From NCBI GenBank assembly GCA_022266195.1, contig WHVY01000001.1, positions 21,576,001 through 21,640,000 on the forward strand: DNA of 64,000 nucleotides, written 5' to 3'. Below are positions 25,901 through 37,300 of the stretch, one piece after another. The translations under genes and the position numbers were made by a program. Within the stretch, counting starts at the first letter, position 1. Each line of letters opens with the position of its first letter. Under the pieces are notes generated by a model, which did no database searches, had not been told where the DNA came from, and saw nothing but the letters and a program-made list of their open reading frames with translations. This DNA is from Tetranychus cinnabarinus. Its lineage: Eukaryota > Arthropoda > Arachnida > Trombidiformes > Tetranychidae.

Positions 25901-27713
25901 GGTCTTGGTTTGTAAGCGATATGAACACCTTGAGAGGATAGAAAAATAAATTTTCTTTGATCTTCAAAATCTTGAGTGATCATCACCGGGGGTTCAAGAT
26001 TGACGACTTTGTTGATGCCAACATTAATTGGTATATACTTTTTAATTAAAAGTGGTTTACTCTCTTCTCTCATACGCCAAACACGACTACTAATCGGATG
26101 AACACTGAACAATTCCATCAACTGGTTATCAAATGCAAAGGCGTCTGACGACAAAGTCCAAAGAATAGCTCTACCATCACTGGTTACAGAAACCATGATA
26201 GTAGTACTTCGAGCATATGAGGCTAGATAAATGTTAGAAGGACGTTGAGGAGGTGATGCTGCTGAGTATCCTGGAGGTAATCTTATGTGGACAATGTTGA
26301 GTGAATCAGGTCTTTGCTCATACTTTTGAGTGTTGTTAGTAGAAAAATAAATACGAATTCCCGTTTCAGTGAAACCAATCAAATTAATGAAAGTAGATTC
26401 ACTTTCAGAAACTGCACAGATATGGCTTATAGTGCGAAAATTTTCTGCCTCAATATTACGAGCTAAGGAAGCGGCTTGTGAGCTAATTGCGTGGGCACTT
26501 TTTGTAGCAACTTTGGCCATATCCTTCCCGTCTGAACCTAAATCATAAACTTCGATAGTACCTTTCTCTGATCGGGTGAATAAGATGTGACGACTATTGT
26601 CGATTTCAATTTGAACGATGGGATTCTTGTCATAGAATGAAAGTAAGGAAGGTACTAGGAAAGAAAGAGTTGAGCTTGAATGGTTGATTTTCCAGCTTTT
26701 CTTCCTAAACCAGGTTTCGTGAGCTTGGTACATAGCCTCATACAGAGAACCATCCTTTCCACCCAAAAATATTCTCCCATCATCTGTTCCTTGAATTACG
26801 GACATAGCTGTATTGTCAGTGGCTATAGTGAATAAAGGTTCAAAATCTACATGGAGATCATCAATCATCTCGGTACCGCTTTCACGATATTGTATACCCA
26901 GCAGAACGATTTCAACAAGAGTTGTTAAGCAGAGAACATATTTTATGTTATCTTTGAAAATGCCTGAGATTTAAAAATAAGAAATATAAGTTAAAATAGA
27001 ACTTTAACATGAAAAGAAAAAAATTAAAGCAGCATTACCAGGTTTAGGTTTGAGAAGAGCAACTCCAATGATTACTTCAGTTAAGCCATCATAGTATGCC
27101 ATGTCACTGCCATTATCGTAAGACCACAGGTAAATCGTACTGTCAACTGTAAGCCAAGCTCGTTTAATTTCAGTAAAGATTCCCATTTCACAATTTTGTT
27201 GTACATCTGTGGAGATAGAGTTATGATGAAACATGTAAGTACATTGTAAGTTGTGCATGAAAACCAAAAATGACTTACGGTTAAATTGTTCAACAATGCC
27301 CGATGGCAATGGTATGGTTGTTATTTTGTCTAGTTGAGTTAAACTTCCGAGAGCTGAAGATAGATCACTAATATTTGGATAATCGGTATCTTGAAGACCG
27401 CTAATAGTAGGATAGCCTGTGAAGCAAAGAAAGAGTGAAAAGTTATCATATATCTATGTAGCCTGGTAAGATATTTTCATTTTAAATTTGATAACTTACC
27501 CGTTGAAGCTTTGATAGCATCATGGATTTGGAGAAAATTAGCATCAGTAGCAAGATATTTGTCAATTAATTGAGAAGGCAACTCTTGAGGCACGATTACT
27601 TGGTTAGGAGGAGATCGAGTGCCATAGGTAGGTTGAGAGGGCGATCCAGTTAAACTCCGATTAAGTGATTGAGCACCGGCCCAAGGACTAGTTGAAGTAT
27701 CCATCTCCATCAT
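22918..27713 (-). CDS. NUP155: Nuclear pore protein Nup155 (about 1,473 aa)
   Basis: Six exons on the minus strand: 27713-27500, 27416-27279, 27206-27039, 26963-23451, 23380-23137 and 23062-22918, 1,474 codons including the stop; human is 1,391 aa. Nup155 is a core scaffold nucleoporin linking the inner ring to the pore membrane and FG nucleoporins. The N-terminal beta-propeller is clear (RAWLTVDSTIYLWSYDNG, AYYDGLTEVIIGVALLKPKP, RIFLGGKDGSLYEAMYQA, SLSFLVPSLLSF, IEIDNSRHILFTRSEKGTIE). A Gln/Ser/Pro-rich insert follows at about residues 560-670. The alpha-solenoid then includes a stretch corresponding to the human C-terminal domain (YIEDSMSTDSISRRLNEACPSIF). The first Met is the first of three close ATGs; which is used is open. 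Confidence 0.95.
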
Positions 27714-28520
27714 TAATAATTTGGTCGAAACTCAGACTTAAGCAGAAAGATAAGCTGAGTTATTTTACTGATTTACAGTATAAAAGGATTGACAGTTTAC
27801 CCAACAATCGCAACCTACAGAGAGGAAATTTGAAAAAAGAAGCATTAAAAAACAAGGTTAGGATGATTGAATATCCAGATTCAAATAAAATAAAATTTAA
27901 ATCGCGTATTGAATCAGGAATCAAACGGAATATATGGTTAAACACTATTACACATTACCTTAAAGCCCGCTCTTCTTTCAGTTAAAGTCACCAAAGAGAA
28001 ACAGACAGACAAAAGAGGAAGATTGTACAATGTGCTTATGAAATGAAACAGGATTGGTTAGTTTAACTGACAACACAACGTGACATAGTTTAAATTTAAT
28101 TTTCTAATTAATAACAGTTAATTATATATGACAAGGTGTTTAGGTTAAAGGTAAAAGGATATAACGATCAAAATATGAAATTAGAGTTAATGTCGATAGA
28201 AAAAAATGAGACGAGTTTTGATCTTACAGTTTTTTCAACTAGCAACATCGGATAAGAACTTGTTCATCATAATGGTCTATAACACACACCTTATCTTAAG
28301 CAGATGTTGAAGAATCTTGAATTGTATTTCTCCGGAAAACATGCGAAATCAATCAACTTGATAATTTTTTCTGATTTAATTTATTAAATATTCAATAACA
28401 ATTTAGTTTTAAATTAACTACAAAACAATTATTTACAAATGATGAGCATCTTTCAACATAGGAAAATTTATATCATCAAAATGACTGAATAAAGATAAAG
28501 TTAATAGCAAAGTTATTGTT
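27714..28520. promoter_or_regulatory. NUP155 upstream region and GatB 3' flank
   Basis: No coding frame with family resemblance. The plus-strand open frame at 27692-27985 is an antisense artefact overlapping the NUP155 start. Confidence 0.45.
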
Positions 28521-30358
28521 TTAAATTGAATCTTTGCTCGAGCTAGAGCCAATTAAAAAATCTTCCTCTTTATTTTGCTTATCTGCTTTAATTGCAGCCT
28601 TTTTCATGGCTTTAATATCTCGCCCTTCTAAAATTAGTTTAATTATAGTTCTAACCACATTACGAGTCGATTTTAAATTGGTTTCTTTCAAAACGCGTTC
28701 ACAAAGCCAATCTATTGAATACTGGTTATTTCGTTTAGCATTAAATGCAGCAATTGGGTAAGCATCAACTATCTTCAAACAATTTTCAGTCAATTCCTTC
28801 TCATTCTGTGTTAGCCACCAGCCATGGTCTTTTACAATTTCTCGTACACTTCGCTTGTCACCATTTATTGCTAGCTGGATTATATCTTGAACAATGTACA
28901 TCGTAAGAACTCCCTGTTCAACCAAGTGAAATGCTTCGAGAATGAATTGCGGAGTTAGACCAACTTCATCTATTCTTACTCGGTTGTCGTTGAGAATGGC
29001 TGATAAATCTCTTGCAACAAATGAACCAATTTTCGCGACAGGATAGTTAGGATTCAAATCGATGATTGAGCTAAAAAACGGGAACAAATCAGATGCAACA
29101 ATCAATTGTGCGGTTTCAATGGATAATTTGAATCGATTGATTAGAACTTCTCGTTCATTATCTGGTAAACTTGGTATTGTTTCTTTGATTTTGGCGATGG
29201 AAATCACTTGATGTTCATCAATATCTGCAACATTGTTGTCATTTGATAATTCTAATGGAGGCAGATTCGGTTCAGGCATATAACGATAATCTTCAACATT
29301 ATCTTTATCTCTCATAGGGAAAGTTTTTTTGCGAACAGGATCATAAAAACGAGTCTCACTGGGAACAAGTAAGCCCTTCTTTAAAGCTTCCAAATGTCTA
29401 GATATCTCAAATTCAATTCCTTTTGCTAAGCTTTGCAAAGAGTTGAGATTTTTCAACTCTACTCGATTACCAATAGGTCCATCAATGGGAGATACTGATA
29501 CATTAGCATCAACACGTAAAGCTCCTTCCTCCATTTTACAGGTTGAAGTGTCAATCCTAAGAAATAAAATTTTTTTAAATACAATGACCAATATGATGGT
29601 GAATAAATTTTACCTCGTCAAGATGTGAATAAGTTCTTTGACAAGATGATAAGCTTCCACTTGATTATACAATTCAGGTTCGAATACGAATTCCATTAAG
29701 CCAACCCCACATCTATTCAGATCAATGTAAACAGCACCAGTTTTGATGTCTTTCAGAGTTTTACCAGTATCTTGCTCTAACTGAATTTGCCTTAAGTTAA
29801 CACGTTTTATTTCGCTTTCTCGATCCTTGGTTTTTGGCAAAACAAAGTTAATATAACCATCTGTGGCAATAGGTTCTCGTTTTTGCGTTATTTGAAATCC
29901 ATGTGGGGAATCTGGATATAAATAATGTTTCCTATCAAATAGACATTTCTCATTAATGGAGCAATTAAGAGCAATTCCACTTTTAATAGCCGATTCAACA
30001 CAGTACTGATTTATAACGGGAAGAGTACCAGGTATAGATGCATCAAATAGTGAAACATTGATGTTTGGAGCACTAAGATAGTCATTTGAACTTCTTGAGA
30101 ACAATTTAGAAGAAGCATTGATTTGAACATGAACTTCTAATCCAATTAAAGCCGAATAACCATCCGATAATGAAAGAGTCGATCTTTTTCTAACACAAAC
30201 AAAAACAAAAAAAAACTCATGAAACAAAACACAAAAGGAAGACTCAAAATCACATGAAATTGAATCATGAGAGAATAAACTTACCTGAAATGTGATTTTA
30301 CGTGATTTGCTACCCAGTTTAAATTAGTAACTAACCTGCTTTGCAGTTTTAATGACAT
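28521..30358 (-). CDS. GATB: Mitochondrial glutamyl-tRNA(Gln) amidotransferase subunit B (561 aa)
   Basis: Three exons: 30358-30285, 30189-29614 and 29556-28521, phase-2 introns of 95 and 57 bp. GatB is the kinase-like subunit of the GatCAB complex that converts Glu-tRNA(Gln) to Gln-tRNA(Gln) in mitochondria. Exon 1 encodes a basic, hydroxylated leader (MSLKLQSRLVTNLNW..) fitting a mitochondrial targeting peptide. The body has the GatB hallmarks: YSALIGLEVHVQI, FDASIPGTLPVIN, FDRKHYLYPDSPHGFQITQ, a QLEQDTGK segment, a LNRCGVGLMEFVFEPEL signature region, MEEGALRVDANVSV, ELKNLNSL and DYRYMPEPNLPPLEL. The YqeY-type tail domain (about residues 400-545) ends in EGRDIKAMKKAA, followed by a short Lys/Ser-rich end. 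Confidence 0.95.
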
Positions 30359-30404
30359 TGTTTAACAGAAAAACAAAAAATTAAAAAAAACAATTTTGTA
30401 AACA

Positions 30405-30620
30405 TTAACCCATGTGAAAGCAGCAAGGAGACTCGTTAAGACCCGGCCAATTTAAACTCCAACTTTCTGAGGGATTAACTAAATCTGGCCATTTCTGTAA
30501 CAAAACACAATTAGATTTAGAACCATTGACCTGTTGCGTTTTAAATGAAAAGTCGAAATCTCGAAACAACAAATGATAAGGAATTAAGAAAACATTGGTT
30601 GAAATTTCATTACAAAACAA
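30405..30620 (-). CDS. Short open frame, possibly a small gene or terminal exon (71 aa)
   Basis: An open frame directly upstream of GatB on the same strand. The end (QKWPDLVNPSESWSLNWPGL NESPCCFHMG) is Trp/Pro-rich and looks more protein-like than nearby random frames. A usable acceptor (tttgttacag) lies before KWPDL at about 30494. I do not recognise a family and find no matching upstream exon. Confidence 0.22.
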   Translation of the reverse strand: MFCNEISTNVFLIPYHLLFRDFDFSFKTQQVNGSKSNCVLLQKWPDLVNPSESWSLNWPGLNESPCCFHMG

Positions 30621-30813
30621 ACTGGATTTAAAATAGCTAGACTAATAAATTATCCCATAGATGTCAGCCTAGTAAGCTTAGCCTATGAAGCGGGAATGAA
30701 AATGTAAAAGCAATGAAAAGTTGAACCTGTTCGGTAATATATGTTATATAATATACTAAAACCTCCCAAGGAAACTTGTTTCACTTCATGGACAAGGTTA
30801 GTATAAATGTATA

Positions 30814-30879
30814 TTACGCTGCTTCATCTTCATCATCAACATCTTCAACTCCCAGTGACAACAAAGTGTCTCTCACAAG
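30814..30879 (-). CDS. Candidate terminal exon with acidic tail (21 residues)
   Basis: On the minus strand, tctcatttgtag is followed by an open 22-codon stretch, LVRDTLLSLGVEDVDDEDEA A and a stop. The good acceptor and acidic C-terminal pattern suggest the last exon of a gene, but no upstream exon was found. It may equally be chance in GAT-rich DNA. Confidence 0.2.
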   Translation of the reverse strand, partial: LVRDTLLSLGVEDVDDEDEAA

Positions 30880-31706
30880 CTACAAATGAGAATGGATCGA
30901 TAAAGTGTTTAATATAAAAATATATCTACATGTATAAGAAAGTAAAGATTGCCTGGTTAGAAGGAGATTTTGCGCTGAAAAAAAACCAGAATAGGAGAGA
31001 CAAAATTGTGAGTGAGACAGAAATAGCAATTCAAAGCTGATATTGATAAAAACTCAGAATAAACTCAGTGATTGTTTCACCAAAATTGAGTGAATTTGTC
31101 TTTCTCTGGTTATATAAAACAAAAAGCAACCAAAAAAGAAGGACTAAAAAGTGAAAGAGGAAACGCAGCAAAAAAGTAAACATTGTTGTTCACTTTGATT
31201 TACATTGCAATTACGGATAAAAACATAAACCACTAACAATATCACCATAATCAACATCATTATCATCACCCTCATCAACTGTTATTTGTTAAACCATCTG
31301 AATTTATCCGTTAAACCAAACAAAATACAATTAAAACATATTAAAATTGAATTAAAAAGATGAAACCAAATCCACCGAAGTAAAATTTTCCTCTTTTCCC
31401 AATTACCTCAAACCTCTATTTGGTCAATGTGATTTTGTATATTTATTTAACCAACTAGTTTAATTGTTTATTAATTTGTGTGCCTCAATGTCAATTCAAT
31501 AATCGTCAAGAATATATTAAATTGTGTCTCTAACCATTAACCAGAAATGAAAATAATTGTAAAACAGGTTTCTTTACACAAGTAAAGTCGTCCATTGTTA
31601 TCCCTTGTTTTACCCATTTTAATGTTTACATCTTAATTATTGTTGGTTGACATGAGACAGTTTAACCATCATTGTAATCATCCATTCCATCATTTATCCT
31701 GTCATC

Positions 31707-32353
31707 ATGAAATCAGATCACAGTGATCCAGTTAATCAATGGATAATCTCTTTAATGTGTTCCCAACAAACACCTCTTATCAATGGATTAACATCAACTA
31801 AACATGAAGACCAGATTTACCGGTATCATGTGTTATCCCAATCTCCTGGTCATTGCTGTTTACCAACACCAACCAGACCATCACAACCATCATCTACCTC
31901 ATCATCAATGTCAAAATTATCTTCAACCTTTCTGTCGCCATCATCACCTTTAAATGTGGCCATTATATTTCAACTAATATTGTTAATTATCTCCATCCCT
32001 TGGATTAATTGTGACACCAAGCAAACCAATGTAACTGCTACATCTCACCATACTTTCCCTCATCACCATAACCATCATCATCATCACCATTCAAACCATG
32101 TTAACCATGTTTCATCTCGTATAATTAACCGTCGTGAATCAACTAAACAAGGTTGTCCTAAAAAATGTGAATGCATTTGGAGAGGCGGTAAATATGAAGT
32201 TGATTGTAAAGGATTAACCTTCACCAAAATACCCACAGAGATTCACAGTGATACTCAAGTGATTAACTTCAATGGTAACCGAATCAAATCCTTGGAACCA
32301 AAAATATTTCAAAATTATGGGCTAATAAATTTACAGAAAATTTACCTTTCAAA
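31707..32353 (+). CDS. Kekkon-like LRR membrane protein, first coding exon only
   Basis: An open exon of 215 codons plus two bases, ending at a donor (TCAAA|gtaaga). It holds a signal-peptide-like hydrophobic stretch (VAIIFQLILLIISIPWINC) and a His-rich tract (about residues 112-131). An LRR N-cap (CPKKCECIWRGGKYEVDC) and the first LRR (IPTEIHSDTQVINFNGNRIKSL) follow, closing with GLINLQKIYLSK. The Cys-cap plus KGGK..VDC and LLNLQK-like ending is the kekkon family pattern (LRR-Ig single-pass proteins of arthropod neurons and epithelia). The ATG at 31707 gives a long N-terminus; the internal ATG at 31908 would place the signal peptide nearer the start and may be the true one. The rest of the gene is not in the window, so the next intron exceeds 31 kb. 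Confidence 0.75.
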
Positions 32354-33954
32354 GTAAGAATTATTTTCCTTTTCAAAATTCATTCAAATGTCATCTTTAA
32401 AGCTTGTAAGTGTTCACCAATATTATTGATCTTAATCATGCTTTGATTGATCCATGAAACTATGTAAACTGATTGTTGACTAACTGAATCATTGATTCCA
32501 ACAGATTGTTAATTGAATTCTGTTAATCACTGGAAAGGCATTTTGAGAAAAGCAGAAAGTCGAAATCTTTTTGGACAGAACCTGAGATTGCCTGGAAAAA
32601 TGTAAATTAAATTGTTGAGCGAATGATGAATGTTTCACTGATTGATAATGATTTAAGCAAACAAAAGGAGGTTAAATCGTTTGAAGCAATTCAAATTGAG
32701 CGAGAATAAAATTATTTCAGTAAACAGTTAATACTGATTTGATGGTGACACGGCGACTCTTGAAATAGCAAAATGATAAACTCTAATTCACTTTGATTGG
32801 TAAACATGATTGTTTACAAAGTGGACAATCAACATTGAATATCCTGAGGGAAAAACAGCAAAAACTAAAAGGTTGATTGGAAAATGAGAGAAGCCAACTC
32901 AACTTAAATCTCAACATTAACCAGAAATTCTGATGACACAAAGATGGTTGAAACAAAGATAAAACAAGAGAAAAAATAATTCCATCTTCAATGACAACTG
33001 AAACTGCAAAATTGTTTTCCAATTCATTGAATAACATTTTTCCTGTTAATGGTTTCAATGTTAATAACAAAAATAATCAGTAAACCATTAAAGACTCAAA
33101 CACAGATGAGAATGGAAAAAATGTGAAAATGTTTTCAGAATTATACTCAAATCTTAACTCAACCCTTTTACCTATTCGTGTTTCACCTTTTTTACCCTGA
33201 AAATATTTTCTCCATTGAAATATTGTCTTCTTTTTGTTCCTATTAACTAACTTTATTCATGTTAAAGGAAGCAAAATAAGACACAAAAAAAGTATAAACA
33301 TTTATATAATAGTAAGGTTATAATAAGAGATGAACACGGAAGCTTGTTTATGGATAAAAATCTATCATGACAGAAGCTTCTTTCCATGATGATCATCTTA
33401 ACCATCGATATCATCTTGATCGTGTTCAACTACATCCATTTCAACTTCACTCCAAGTTAATCACAATTAATATCAACAGAAAGATTCGTGTTCAATTAAC
33501 AATCAAAGAAGAAGAAGAAGAAATAAGTAAACTTTTGACAAACAGATAATTCATTATTACACTTGATATTGATAGGATTCCCAATCAGTCTTATACAATG
33601 AAACATTTAAAAGCTTTAAACTGATGTAAAAAAAGTAAAATGAACAAAAATGTAAGCATATGAATTATTCAATGCGAAAGACTGGTTCAACAAATGGTAA
33701 GAAAACAAAATGAAAATGAAAACAAGAATAATGATCAATCATGAAAACAAAAATGATTAAGTCTCTCCCATCAAATGAACACGCAATGTTATCAACATTT
33801 CAAACTTTTTTTCATCCACAAATCATTATAATAATGTTATTAACAAACAAAAAATATTGAAAACAAATATTACAGCTGAAAATAAACAAAAGCTGATAAT
33901 CACGAAAACTCGAGTTTTATCATTTGTGCAGCGAAAAAAAGCTTCCAAACTTCA

Positions 33955-34370
33955 AAATCCAAATCAAGATTCTTCAAAATTTCAATTTTTCATCGAAACA
34001 TTTGCTTCGAGTTCACGAAAATTTAAAATATTAAAATGAAAGAATAACGAATTCGATTAATTCTTCAACAGAACTTTTCCGAAAAAATCGTTCCAACGGA
34101 ATCACTCAAGAATTTTGAATTGCACTCTTAGACAGAATCGAAATTTTGAGTTCTTTGCATTCGATGAAAAAGAATTTTGAAATTCGTAAAAATTGAATTA
34201 AGATTCTTCGAAATTGCAACATTTACTTCAAGTTTTGTGTGTAAACGAAAATTCAAAATATTTAAAAGAACTTTAATGAATTTAGTTTTTCTTCCAACAG
34301 AACTTTTGCAAAGAAAATTGTTCCAATGGAATTGTTCAAGAATTTGATTTCGAAATTTTTCTATTGTCAA
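33955..34370. repeat. Diverged tandem duplication, unit about 240 bp
   Basis: The segments at about 33955-34125 and 34195-34365 share blocks in the same order: AAGATTCTTC, GCTTC/ACTTC..AGTT, CGAAAATT..AAAATATT, CAACAGAACTTTT, GTTCCAA.GGAAT and TCAAGAATTT. No coding potential. Confidence 0.55.
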
Positions 34371-37300
34371 AATTTCGAAATGGTTTTATTCGATTAAAAC
34401 GAAATTTCGATATAAAAATATTTCTTTTCAATATTACTTTTCATAACTAAAATGATTGTTGAACCGAAAAAAAAGTTTTAAAAATTGAATTTAAAATTCG
34501 AATTGATTTTTTTCCGTTTTTCGTTTCGGAAATTTTGACCTTTAAACAGTTGAAACCGGAACGAAATCGCAAATTGATTGAAGATAATCGTCTGAATGGA
34601 AAACAGTTGAACTTTCAATGTCAATCCCAGTGAGATTAGAATAGAATTTTTGTTTCAAATTTCTTTATTCAATCTGTTAATCATGCTTTACCCTGAAATA
34701 GTGAGCATAAAATATTGGATGAAATTTGATTCAAACTCACAAGTTGGGTCCATACAAATGATAATGATAATAAGTTTATCATGAAACAGGAAAAGCAAAA
34801 GAAGTATTGTTTTGTATTGAATACCTTTACTACAGGAAATTTAGCATCTCCGGTTACACTAAATACAGTAAATCATTTCATCTCTTTTTCAAAGTTAATA
34901 TGAACAGAAAAAAGAAGAAGATAAAAAGTGAAAATTGTTGTTGTTCGGGAAATTGTTGAGAATCTATTTTTTACCATTTCTCTTTCCTCTTATTGAATAT
35001 AATATTTTAATGATAATATTTTGAGTTCAATTGTGATGATCATTAATGCAATGATAACAAAGTTTAACTGTAAAAATTGCAACTCTGAAAAAAAGGTTCA
35101 ACACAAAAGATGAAAATGAATAAAAGTGAATTAAATCAAAACCGTTTTTTCCTCCTTTTCCTAATACTTTTAACATCATGATTGTTATGATTGTTATGAT
35201 TATTATTAAATGATATTTGTTATAATAATGATAATATTAAAATGTGATATGTATTAATGGAAATGAACAGTTGAAGGGAAGAAGAATTTCAATTTTTCTC
35301 TTTTTTTCGCCTAAAAATGAAAACAAATTGTTCTCATTACCAGCTTTGCCTCTTCTCGTTAAATGTGTTTAAAACAATTTCTGGTGAATCCGTTTTTCAT
35401 TTGCTTGTTTAAACATTTCATGCTTTCCTGGTTAGGTTAAGATTGAAATGTGAAAACAATTACGTATTCAGATCAGATAAAACTTGTAAATCATAAAATA
35501 AATAATAACAGGATAGAGCCAATAATGGTAAATGTAAAGCAAAAATGATGGTTAGTTTGGTGTGAAATGTGACTCCATGGGAAATGGGTTCAAAAAGTGG
35601 CTTAAAAGTGGCTTCTTTGGTGATGTCTTTCAATGCATTTGAAATTCGCAAAAATTAATTTCGTCCAAATAAGATTCTTGTGAATGTGATCGACCATGTA
35701 AATCGCAATTTTGAAGCACAAAAATTACATTATAAACATTGAGCCATAAAGATTGGACAAATAAAAATATCAAAACCAGTCAAAATTATCATGTTGATGA
35801 TATTGAAGGAAATGTATCGAGACTTTTTAAACAGCTTTTATTGCAACTTTCAGCTTTAATGCCAAAACAAATTGTGAGCAAAAATTGTTTTTCGGTTTTT
35901 TGTCAAAATAATTTTTAAATTTCAAAATTGAAGGTTGAAAAATGTTCCATTCAGAATTGTTTTGAAACCAGAAAATTTTGAATGAATTTCATTCGAATTC
36001 AAATGCAAGAGATCTCACTATTTGTCTCTCTTCATTTACAGTTTGTAATTTACGATTTTTTCTCAAATTTCCATTTGCTTTTTGTTTGCATAAAATACTC
36101 AACAGTTAAGAAAAGTTTTGATTGCTGATCTTCGTCAATCAATTCTATTGACGAAAAATGAGTTGCAGCTCTTCAACTGTTCTCATAACTCGAAGCGCCA
36201 GGTTTAACCGAAAATCGAAGTAACTTCTAGAAGAAGTAGAAAATTTCTTTCTCTGAATAAGTGCCTTTTCTGGTTGGTCATCAAAATTGTCCTCGGAAGG
36301 GTTTGTTTGATGAAAAAACCTGGTTCCGTAACTGCACAGAAGTTCCGACTTTAAACGTGATTTTCTTGAAAACCGTCGATCAGAGAAATTTTTAATCGAA
36401 AGCAGTTTTATTTGTCAGTAAGTCTAAACTCGAAATGAAAAGTTTTTGCGTTTATTCTTTTCGGAATTGTCTCGACAGTCAAGAAAATTTTTCAGTTACA
36501 TTGATGAGCGTTTTGTTTTATTTTTCAATGTTTGACTTGCACGAAAAATCTTGCCTAACATTGAGACTGTGTTTAGCGAAAATCATTTGAAAAGACTTTT
36601 TGTTATCTTTAGCCTTTAAGATAATTTCGATGAAAATCTCTATTTGATTGATCATTATTATTGAACAATCTGATGAAAAATAATCTTCAATTTTTCGGTC
36701 AACTGCTTTTTTGGTTGCCTCTTTTCAAGTATATATTTCACTTGAAGTTCATTTTTTTGTGTATTCATTTCCAATACAATAGGATAATACTGTATTTATG
36801 GGTTAAGTTTATTTCAAGTTGCAATTGTCCTCAAGTTGATGACTATAATGATAATGATGGAGAAGAAGAATGATGAAGTTGGATGTGAAAAAGAGCAAAA
36901 AAAGTCGTCTGAAGAAGAAGAAAAAAAGGAGAAAAAATCAGTTTCTCAGAAGTGTATTCATATCCATTTTATATGCATTTTCATTTCTCTCTCAATTTTA
37001 AGAAAGAAAAGCAAAAAGAAAACCTTTCAACTTTTTTTTCCTTCTCTTCATATTAATGCATCTTCTATTACTTCTCATTCACATTCATTTCAATATCATG
37101 ACTTTGAGAATCATGTCGATTCAATGAATATTATCTCAACTCTTTCTTTTTATATGGTAAACCAGAAGCAAAAAGATACACATTTGAATGGTGAGAAGGA
37201 AAAACTAGAAGCAAAAAAGAGAAGAAGAAGAAGTTAAATTGAGAAAAGAAGAAAAAATGTCAAAAGAAGAAAATGTTGAATTGGAAAAAAAGAGATGAAG

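Larger units (their letters stand above)
30359..31706. promoter_or_regulatory. Divergent region between GatB and kekkon-like gene
   Basis: Apart from the two weak minus-strand candidates at 30405-30620 and 30814-30879, nothing coding is seen. A 5' UTR of the LRR gene probably ends just before 31707. Confidence 0.4.

Noticed and set aside
36661..37237. Lys/Glu-rich frames near 36.7-37.2 kb
   Set aside because: Low-complexity GAA/AAG DNA, composition-driven.
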